Shown here piece after piece: positions 1 through 5,677 of a stretch of DNA of 15,393 bases (position 1 is its first letter; each line of letters starts with the position of its first letter). The translations under genes and the position numbers were made by a program. Under the pieces are notes generated by a model, which was given only the letters and a program-made list of their open reading frames with translations, had not been told where the DNA came from and did no database searches. The DNA is from an uncultured Desulfomonile sp. (GTDB lineage Bacteria; Desulfobacterota; Desulfomonilia; Desulfomonilales; Desulfomonilaceae). The stretch spans positions 1 through 15,393 of the forward strand of contig CALDNG010000101.1 of NCBI GenBank assembly GCA_937915285.1, read 5' to 3'.

Positions 1-463
1 ACTGCCATTCAAGTTTAAGCGCTGCAAAGAACTCTATTATTTTTGAACGCAAAGTCCTAGGCCGAGGGTTAAGCATTCTTACTACCTGCTGACTGATTGT
101 AGAAGCCCCGGAAACTATCTTGCCGGTAGTGTAATAGCTGTATATCGCCCTTAAAGTGGCCAGGGGATCAAAGCCGAAGTGGCTGTAAAAACGTTTGTCT
201 TCGGCTGCGACAACGGCGTTTTTCATCAATTGTGGAATTTGATCATGCTTCAACCAGATCAGGTACTCACCATGTTCATTAGGCTCGATCCTCAGAATGT
301 TCCCGTTCCTGTCGACCAGAATCTGATTTGAGCCACTTCGCTGCTCATCAAGGGCTCTGATGTAGTTTGGACTCTTCAGGATTGTTATCAAGCCAACTGC
401 AAAAATGGCTAGCGCAACTGATGCGGAAACTGCCAGGAGGATTTTGAGGACATGATGTTTCAC
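1..463 (-). CDS. pbpC: Penicillin-binding protein 1C type glycosyltransferase, N-terminal part (cut by window edge)
   Basis: Reading the minus strand gives an open frame of about 154 codons that runs off the left edge. It starts with a short basic tail (MKHHVLK), then a hydrophobic membrane anchor, then the family GT51 glycosyltransferase domain that polymerises lipid II into glycan strands outside the membrane. Visible motifs are AAEDKRFYSHFGFDP, with the catalytic Glu in the ED pair, and GASTISQQVVRMLNPRPRT, which carries the second conserved block. The RMLNPRPRTLRSKIIE wording fits PBP1C better than PBP1A. The chosen start is a GTG at 461-463, because it leaves a normal short cytoplasmic tail. 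An in-frame GTG at 509-511 is possible, and neither has a strong ribosome site. The transpeptidase and C-terminal domains lie outside the window. The upstream neighbour nifS reads the same way, 87 bases off. Confidence 0.85.
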   Translation of the reverse strand, partial: MKHHVLKILLAVSASVALAIFAVGLITILKSPNYIRALDEQRSGSNQILVDRNGNILRIEPNEHGEYLIWLKHDQIPQLMKNAVVAAEDKRFYSHFGFDPLATLRAIYSYYTTGKIVSGASTISQQVVRMLNPRPRTLRSKIIEFFAALKLEWQ

Positions 464-550
464 AGGTTCATCACAATTCCATAGTTCAAGTCGTGTGTCT
501 AGATGTAACACAAAATCGCCGTAAACTACTTTTGAACCTCTGTAAGTGGC

Positions 551-1708
551 TTAACTCTGAATTTCCCGGGATTTTCTCAAAAGATCTGTGGCATTGCAGA
601 CCACGTCAACCGTGTGGTCGATCTCATCACTTGTTGTATGCTTGCCGAGGCTAAATCTTATGGCCCCCTTCGCATATTCTAGAGGAACTTTCATGGCTTC
701 AAGGACATGGGAAATTTTTACATGGTCAGAATGACAAGCTGCTCCAGCGGAAGCCGCTACATCTAGACCTATTTCCTCCAGAAGCCGATTAGCTTCAATA
801 TCCCTGAAGGAAACATTGAGCGTGTTGGGCAGGCTTTTTTCGATATGCCCATTAAACCTGATTCCGGAAATCCTGCTTCTAAAACCTTTTTCCAGCCTGT
901 CTCGCATGGATTTCATGTGGAGAATATTTTCTCTAAGTTCAAGCCCTGCGATCTCGCATGCCTTGCCGAGCCCCACAATGCCTATTACATTTTCGGTGCC
1001 AGGACGTTTTCCCATTTCCTGACCGGCGCCATACATTAATTTGTCAAGCGTGAGCCCCTCCCTTATGTATAGCGCTCCCACACCTTTGGGCGCATATAGC
1101 TTGTGCCCTGCAACTGTAAGCATATCAACGCCCAATGTTTTAATGTCACAGGTTGTTTTCCCCAGAGATTGTGACGCGTCCGTGTGAAAGACAACTCCTC
1201 GGGATTTAGCTATCCGAGAGATTTCTTCAATGGGTTGAATTGAACCCACCTCGTTATTTGAGTGCATTATGGTTATGAGGAGGGTTTTGTCATTAATGTT
1301 TGATTCTACATCTGCGGGATCTACAATCCCTGATTCATCAACAGGAAGATAGATTGCCGAGACTCCCATGGTCTCAAGGAAACGTAAAGGTTCGAGAATG
1401 GCGGGATGCTCGATCGAACTCGTTATGACCCTTTTTCCTTCAAGATTCTTGCATCCCAGTGTTCCGAAGATCGCATAATTGTTAGATTCAGTTCCACCAC
1501 TGGTAAAAATTATCTCAGAAGGTTTGCACCCAATCAGCGAAGCTACTTGACGCCTGGCTTTGTCTACAGCCCGTTTAGGCTCGATACCATAAAGATGGGA
1601 ACTCGAAGGATTCCCGAAATCCCGTTCCATGAATTGTCTCATGGCCTCGATCACTTCAGAATCGAGTGGGGTAGTGCCGTTATAATCCATGTATATCGGT
1701 TTTTTCAT
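551..1708 (-). CDS. nifS: Cysteine desulfurase (NifS/IscS class V aminotransferase fold), selenocysteine-lyase-like
   Basis: A PLP enzyme of 385 residues that removes sulfur (or selenium) from cysteine (or selenocysteine), leaving alanine and an enzyme persulfide for Fe-S, thio-cofactor or selenium use in the cytoplasm. Visible landmarks: MDYNGTTPL at the N-terminus, GGTESNN (71-77), His101 in SIEHPA, HTDASQ with Asp177 and Gln180, PLP Lys203 in GHKLYAPKG, RPGTEN (235-240), and catalytic Cys325 in SAGAACHSD. The Cys loop and the C-terminal RFSLGKHTT block resemble, from memory, animal selenocysteine lyase (GAACHSDH, LSVGRSTT) more than IscS (SSGSACTS). The length is normal for the family. No iscU, nifU or rhodanese gene is adjacent, so the sulfur acceptor is unknown. 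The ATG at 1708 is preceded by only a weak ribosome site. Membership in the desulfurase fold is near certain. The choice between Cys and Sec as substrate is open. Confidence 0.93.
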   Translation of the reverse strand: MKKPIYMDYNGTTPLDSEVIEAMRQFMERDFGNPSSSHLYGIEPKRAVDKARRQVASLIGCKPSEIIFTSGGTESNNYAIFGTLGCKNLEGKRVITSSIEHPAILEPLRFLETMGVSAIYLPVDESGIVDPADVESNINDKTLLITIMHSNNEVGSIQPIEEISRIAKSRGVVFHTDASQSLGKTTCDIKTLGVDMLTVAGHKLYAPKGVGALYIREGLTLDKLMYGAGQEMGKRPGTENVIGIVGLGKACEIAGLELRENILHMKSMRDRLEKGFRSRISGIRFNGHIEKSLPNTLNVSFRDIEANRLLEEIGLDVAASAGAACHSDHVKISHVLEAMKVPLEYAKGAIRFSLGKHTTSDEIDHTVDVVCNATDLLRKSREIQS

Positions 1709-1804
1709 GGGCTTACTCTTGCATTGAAAAATCCTCGAGGACCGTTGCTAACCTCTAAAGGGCATCAGTGGGCCTCAGAAGTTTATTACCAAATCTTTTT
1801 AGCC

Positions 1805-1834
1805 AGGGTTCTCGTCCCCGGACCTTGGAACCCT
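1805..1834. repeat. Interrupted inverted repeat / stable hairpin
   Basis: In the 209-base gap between nifS and dctM, AGGGTTC (1805-1811) pairs with GAACCCT (1828-1834). Inside it GTCC (1814-1817) pairs with GGAC (1820-1823). This gives 7 + 4 base pairs around a small asymmetric internal loop and a CC tip. Neither strand has a T-run after the stem (the T-run on the plus strand precedes it), so it does not look like a classical intrinsic terminator. It could be a processing or stability element at the 3' end of the TRAP transcript. The rest of the gap shows nothing recognisable. Confidence 0.45.
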
Positions 1835-1917
1835 TGTAAAATACTAACGGTTTTGCCCAATACTCAGCCGTCGCTCCCGCTTATATGGAGGAGACATTCA
1901 TGATGTCACGTTTCTGT

Positions 1918-3222
1918 TTAAAAATACATTAAGTCAGGTAAAAATGTCACAAAAGCCGGGAAAAATACCATCATGGCTGTTCCGACAATCAGGGCTATTA
2001 AAAATGGCATGGCTCCCATGAAGATGTCCTCCAGGGGAACACTTTTGTCAATCCCGTTCACGACGTAAACATTGATACCCACCGGTGGTGTAATTACTCC
2101 CATTTGGGTCACCAGCACAATGATTACCCCAAACCATATCGGATCGTAACCCAGGTCGGATATAACCGGGTAGAAGACCGGAATGGTCAGCATTATAAGC
2201 GCCAGGGCGTCTATGAAGCATCCACCGATTAAATAGACCAGAATGATCATGAACACTATCGCATAGGGTGGCAGGCTAAGACCTGCAATCCACGAAGCCA
2301 GATTGAAAGGTATTCTTGTCACTGCAAGGAAATGACCGAATACAACAGCGCCTGCTACCAGCAGCAGGATCATGCAGGAAGTTCTAACTGTTTCATAGCA
2401 GGATTTTACGAAGGCGTTCCAGGTCAATGTCCGCCTGATCAGACAGGTGACCAGAACTGCAAAGGCCCCTACCCCACCTGCTTCACCAGGGGTGAACCAG
2501 CCTACAAAAAGCCCACCCATGACAACAACGAATATTATCAGTGTGTCACTCAATTGCGATAGCGACCGAATCTTGTCCCTGGTCGAAACCCTTTCCCCAA
2601 TAGGACCTTCTTGGGGCTCAAACCATGTGTAAACGTAAATCGCTACTACAAACAAGGCCGCTATGAGCATCGCCGGGATGATACCCGCTACAAACAGTTT
2701 TCCTATGGACTGCTCTGTGAGAATCCCATAAACGATCATTACTACGCTAGGAGGCATCAACATCCCGATGCTTCCTCCGGACGCCACAGACCCTCCGGCA
2801 AGACGATTGCCATAACCGTATCTTTTCATCTCCGGCAATCCAACGACTGCAAATGTAGCCGCTGTTCCCGGGCTTGATCCGGAAACAGTGCCGAAGGCCG
2901 TGCAGGCCGCCACCGTTGCAGTGGCCAAACCACCTCTCTGATGTCCCAGAAACGCGTATGCGCAATCGTAAAGTTTCTTTCCGATACCTGCGTTGAAAGC
3001 GAGTTGTCCCATCAAAACGAACATAGGTATGACCGTTAGTCCGTAAGACGAAAAGACATCGTAAAAGTCCCTGGCAAGGAGATTTAACCCGGCCTTGAAT
3101 GAAATGATGTAACTGAATCCCAAAAAGCCAACCAGGGTCATGACATAAGCTACAGGCATTCTGGTAAAAAACAGCGCTACAAGGAGGACAATTCCCACAA
3201 TACCTACTGTCGCTGGACTCAT
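1918..3222 (-). CDS. dctM: TRAP transporter large membrane subunit (DctM)
   Basis: The 434-residue protein is a strongly hydrophobic membrane protein with about a dozen predicted transmembrane segments, the usual size for the DctM/SiaM large subunit of the DctM-like (ion transporter superfamily) group. It forms the transport channel and couples solute uptake to a cation gradient, normally Na+ or H+, rather than ATP. Family-type stretches seen are ASGGSIGMLMPPSVVMIVYG near the middle and VTQMGVITPPVGINVYVVNG near the C-terminus, two glycine/proline-rich re-entrant loops typical of DctM. Its start codon overlaps the dctQ stop (ATGA, 3219-3222), indicating translational coupling. It is the last gene of the dctP-dctQ-dctM operon. 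No part of it identifies the substrate. Confidence 0.95.
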   Translation of the reverse strand: MSPATVGIVGIVLLVALFFTRMPVAYVMTLVGFLGFSYIISFKAGLNLLARDFYDVFSSYGLTVIPMFVLMGQLAFNAGIGKKLYDCAYAFLGHQRGGLATATVAACTAFGTVSGSSPGTAATFAVVGLPEMKRYGYGNRLAGGSVASGGSIGMLMPPSVVMIVYGILTEQSIGKLFVAGIIPAMLIAALFVVAIYVYTWFEPQEGPIGERVSTRDKIRSLSQLSDTLIIFVVVMGGLFVGWFTPGEAGGVGAFAVLVTCLIRRTLTWNAFVKSCYETVRTSCMILLLVAGAVVFGHFLAVTRIPFNLASWIAGLSLPPYAIVFMIILVYLIGGCFIDALALIMLTIPVFYPVISDLGYDPIWFGVIIVLVTQMGVITPPVGINVYVVNGIDKSVPLEDIFMGAMPFLIALIVGTAMMVFFPAFVTFLPDLMYF

Positions 3223-3704
3223 CCTTTTACCGCCTTCCCTACAAAACGAATGAGGTCACCGAACATGGCCACTGCCAGGCATGCAAAAGATAGAGAAACC
3301 AGGTAAATGAAGGGGCTCTTGGGTATCATGATTGTCATGGACACTTCTCCCTTGTTGGCCAGTTCAGCGGCATACAGCCACATCTGACGTGCGATGATCC
3401 CAAATAGCGCCATTCCAGCAATTGTGTTTATTGCGTCAACGATGGCCTGGGTTCTGGGCTTGAGCCTCTGAATCAGCAGATCTACCCCCACATGCCCTTG
3501 AGTCGCATGGGTGTAAGGCATTGCGAAGGCCAGGCAAAGCACTGCCAGAAAACCAATCATGTCCACTGCGCCAAAAACAGGATGTCCAAAACCTCGTAGT
3601 ATTACCTCGAAACAGGTTATTAGCATCATTCCCACAAGAGCCATGCCGGAAATGAGCCTAAAAAGTTTGATGACCCAATCCAGAAGCCTTTCGAAAGTTT
3701 CCAT
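3219..3704 (-). CDS. dctQ: TRAP transporter small membrane subunit (DctQ)
   Basis: A 161-residue membrane protein with four hydrophobic segments (about 15-35, 45-65, 88-108 and 130-153), the normal topology and length for DctQ. It is the small integral partner of DctM and helps dock the periplasmic binding protein. The stretch FEVILRGFGHPVFGAVDMIG matches the usual DctQ pattern, in which an Arg and a Gly-x-Pro precede an acidic residue (Asp here, often Glu) at the start of the second helix. A ribosome site AAGGGA lies about 10 bases before the ATG. It overlaps dctM by four bases and follows dctP after a 90-base gap that holds a near-direct repeat (CCGGTTATC, then CCGGTTC on the minus strand) and no clear terminator. 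Confidence 0.92.
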   Translation of the reverse strand: METFERLLDWVIKLFRLISGMALVGMMLITCFEVILRGFGHPVFGAVDMIGFLAVLCLAFAMPYTHATQGHVGVDLLIQRLKPRTQAIVDAINTIAGMALFGIIARQMWLYAAELANKGEVSMTIMIPKSPFIYLVSLSFACLAVAMFGDLIRFVGKAVKG

Positions 3705-3794
3705 CTCAAATTCCCTTAGGCGTAACTTTGAACCGGAATCCCTGATAACCGGATAAAGATCCAGCCCATCATTTCAAAATATTTTCATTCCAGC

Positions 3795-4820
3795 CTATTT
3801 TCTTTTTGAATCCAGAGCCTTTTGAGCCGTATCCAGCGCCTCTTGACCTGGCAGATTCTTAGCCTTCATCTCAGATACATAATCTACCAATACAGGCTGA
3901 ACCGCCTCTTTCCACCGTGCCTGTTCAGCTTCATCCAGCGTTATTATTTCCTTTTTCCTGTCTTTTAGAAATTGCAGGCCTTCCTTATCGCTATCGGTCC
4001 ATCCGGCGATGTGTTTCGGAATCCACTCCTCATTGATGCGGGTTATGGTCTCTTTTACATCATCGGGTAGGGCTTTCCATTTGTCCTTATTCATAACTAC
4101 GAAGAAAGTAGTGGTATAGGCCGCCGGAAAACTCATGGTTGCGTAATCGATGACTTCTCCAAGCTTCCAGCCCTTATTTGACTCCAGAGGATAGAGCGAT
4201 CCATCAACGACTCCTTTCTGGAGGGACTGGTAGGTTTCAGGCATTGGCTGGGCTACGGGGTTGGCTCCTAGCGCCTTGACTACCTTGGCGCTCGTTCCAG
4301 TGCTCCTTAGTCTGAGCCCCTTGATGTCCTCCAGCTTATTTACGGCCGTACCTTTAGTATGCAGAAGCCCTGGCCCATGGGCATGGAGATACATAACCTG
4401 GGTATCAGTTAAAGCTTTGTCCTTGAAATTTCCATATACTGCATTAGCGACAGCAGTCGCCTCCGCCGCGTCCTTATAGCCCAAGGGTAGATCTATGACT
4501 TCCATTATCGGGAATCTACCCCTAGTGTAACCAAGCACGGAAAACCCAATGTCCGAAATACCATTGACCACACCGTCATAAACAACATCGGCCTTTGTCA
4601 GGGTTTGTCCGGGATAATACTCCACCACCACCTTACCATTGGTCCTTTTTTCGACTTCCTTTGACCACTGCTCAGCAAGCTTGCTCTGAACGTGAGTAGC
4701 GGGAAAAAAGTTGCTGTAAGTTAGCTTGGTGGACTCTGCATCGGCCTGAATAATTACGCCAGGAGCCATGAAACCAAGACTGATCAAGAGAAAAGTCGTC
4801 CAAATGAGCTTAAAATTCAT
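3795..4820 (-). CDS. dctP: TRAP transporter periplasmic solute-binding protein (DctP)
   Basis: A 341-residue secreted binding protein that captures the solute in the periplasm and hands it to DctQM. A Sec signal peptide is evident: MNFK, then a hydrophobic core, with likely cleavage after ADA near residue 28. The DctP fold shows in LTYSNFFPATH, the GLRLRSTG block with the conserved carboxylate-binding Arg (residue 172), ALGANPVAQPMPETYQSLQKGVVDG (183-207), and WKALPDDVKETI. These indicate an organic anion with a carboxylate group, but the exact solute cannot be read. An excellent ribosome site AGGAGGAG sits a few bases before the ATG. It is first in a dctPQM operon and diverges from a MaoC hydratase gene, hinting that the solute is degraded as a CoA thioester. 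Confidence 0.93.
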   Translation of the reverse strand: MNFKLIWTTFLLISLGFMAPGVIIQADAESTKLTYSNFFPATHVQSKLAEQWSKEVEKRTNGKVVVEYYPGQTLTKADVVYDGVVNGISDIGFSVLGYTRGRFPIMEVIDLPLGYKDAAEATAVANAVYGNFKDKALTDTQVMYLHAHGPGLLHTKGTAVNKLEDIKGLRLRSTGTSAKVVKALGANPVAQPMPETYQSLQKGVVDGSLYPLESNKGWKLGEVIDYATMSFPAAYTTTFFVVMNKDKWKALPDDVKETITRINEEWIPKHIAGWTDSDKEGLQFLKDRKKEIITLDEAEQARWKEAVQPVLVDYVSEMKAKNLPGQEALDTAQKALDSKRK

Positions 4821-4908
4821 TTTCTCCTCCTGAATCCGCTTTTGTTAAGGGGCTTTTTGAATGTGTCCCGTGAGGTTGGTGGGAGTTGTCCCCCATTCAA
4901 TACATCTA

Positions 4909-4937
4909 AAACTACCCAATTAACAAGCTTGAGTCAA
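4909..4937 (-). promoter_or_regulatory. Possible sigma70-type promoter for dctPQM
   Basis: On the minus strand TTGACT (4932-4937) is followed after exactly 17 bases by TAGTTT (4909-4914). The -35 box is good and the -10 box is poor. Transcription would begin near 4902, leaving an 80-base leader to the dctP ATG. The poor -10 box and the adjacent palindrome would fit an activated promoter. Confidence 0.35.
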
Positions 4938-4957
4938 AACATTCCGGTTTGAATGTT
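4938..4957. promoter_or_regulatory. Inverted repeat, possible operator between dctP and the MaoC gene
   Basis: A perfect 7-base inverted repeat, AACATTC then six bases then GAATGTT, lies in the divergent control region directly behind the proposed dctP -35 box. The related heptamer TTGAATG occurs at 4949-4955 (overlapping the right arm), at 4857-4863, and inverted as CATTCAA at 4894-4900. Three copies within 100 bases and the position upstream of both genes suggest a transcription factor site. No regulator gene is in the window, so the protein is unknown. Confidence 0.45.
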
Positions 4958-5120
4958 CATTTATTCTTGTCAAAATGACCTCAATAAGGCATTCCAGAAA
5001 CTATAGCCGGTTTTTCTGCACAACATGCGCACTATCTGAAAGGGGCATTTTAGTGATTCAGCCCGTTCATAATTGCTAGCAGGAGAAAAGCGCCGTATTT
5101 CAATCTTGAGGTTTACAAAC

Positions 5121-5597
5121 ATGGAAACATCTTTTTCCAGTCCGATCGACCAACGGTATTTTGAAGATTATATTGAAGGCTCAGTTCACGAGTTTGGACC
5201 CATTGTGGCCGAGGAATCTGAAATGGTCTCATTTGCCAAACGCTTTGACCCTCAGCCTTTTCACACTGATGCCGAGGCAGGAAGAAAATCGATATATGGT
5301 AGTCTCATTGCGAGCGGCTGGTATTCGGCAGGCCTAATGATGAGATTGTTCGTGGACAATTACCTGTCGCACGTTGCCAGTCTGGGCTCACCAGGAGTTG
5401 ATGAATTGAGATGGCTCAAACCTGTGAGGCCAGGAGACAGTATTTTCCTGAGGATCACTGTCACCAAAACAAAACGATCAAATTCAAAACCAGATCGAGG
5501 TTTAGTATATTCCTTTGTTGAAGCCCTAAACCAGAACTCGCAGGTGGTCATGACCATGATGGCCCTCAATTTTATAAGCCTCAGAGAGGGAATGTAG
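5121..5597 (+). CDS. MaoC-like (R)-specific enoyl-CoA hydratase family protein
   Basis: A single hot-dog domain protein of 158 residues from the ATG at 5121, which has GAGG nine bases before it. A TTG at 5073 would add 16 residues but lacks a proper ribosome site in front. The hydratase signature is intact: FDPQPFHTD (42-50) gives the catalytic Asp43 and His48 dyad, followed by YGSLIASGWYSAGLMMRLF, the conserved Gly-rich hydratase helix region. LKPVRPGDSI is the usual second motif. Members hydrate or dehydrate a short-chain CoA thioester in the cytoplasm, for example crotonyl-, mesaconyl- or acryloyl-like substrates. It is transcribed away from the TRAP operon and shares its control region, so the pair probably serves one carboxylic acid pathway. 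The substrate is not readable. Confidence 0.85.
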   Translation: METSFSSPIDQRYFEDYIEGSVHEFGPIVAEESEMVSFAKRFDPQPFHTDAEAGRKSIYGSLIASGWYSAGLMMRLFVDNYLSHVASLGSPGVDELRWLKPVRPGDSIFLRITVTKTKRSNSKPDRGLVYSFVEALNQNSQVVMTMMALNFISLREGM

Positions 5598-5616
5598 TCT
5601 GAACGCCGAGGAATTT

Positions 5617-5638
5617 CCTAATGAATTGAAAAATTAGG
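5617..5638. terminator. Weak hairpin between convergent genes
   Basis: CCTAAT (5617-5622) pairs with ATTAGG (5633-5638) across a ten-base A-rich loop, extended by possible G-T pairs. It lies 20 bases after the MaoC stop and 40 bases before the kinase stop, where termination in both directions is expected. No good T-run follows on either strand, so the call is tentative. Confidence 0.3.
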
Positions 5639-5677
5639 GGGAAGGGACAAAGGCCGGGCGTCTGATAGCTTATGTTC

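Noticed and set aside
464..539. 7-base inverted repeat AGGTTCA / TGAACCT between pbpC and nifS
   Set aside because: The 62-base spacer and lack of any other support make it likely to be chance.
1808..1820. GGTTC...CC resembling a tRNA T-arm
   Set aside because: No acceptor, D or anticodon arm can be folded around it; the bases belong to the listed hairpin.
1406..1903. 165-codon open frame on the plus strand
   Set aside because: It lies opposite the 5' half of the cysteine desulfurase and its upstream gap, has no family resemblance, and reads as an antisense shadow.
1900..1932. Tiny open frame (MMSRFCLKIH) with a good GGAGGAG ribosome site
   Set aside because: Only ten codons, overlapping the end of dctM on the other strand, with no promoter or conservation evidence. 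The ribosome-like site is probably chance.
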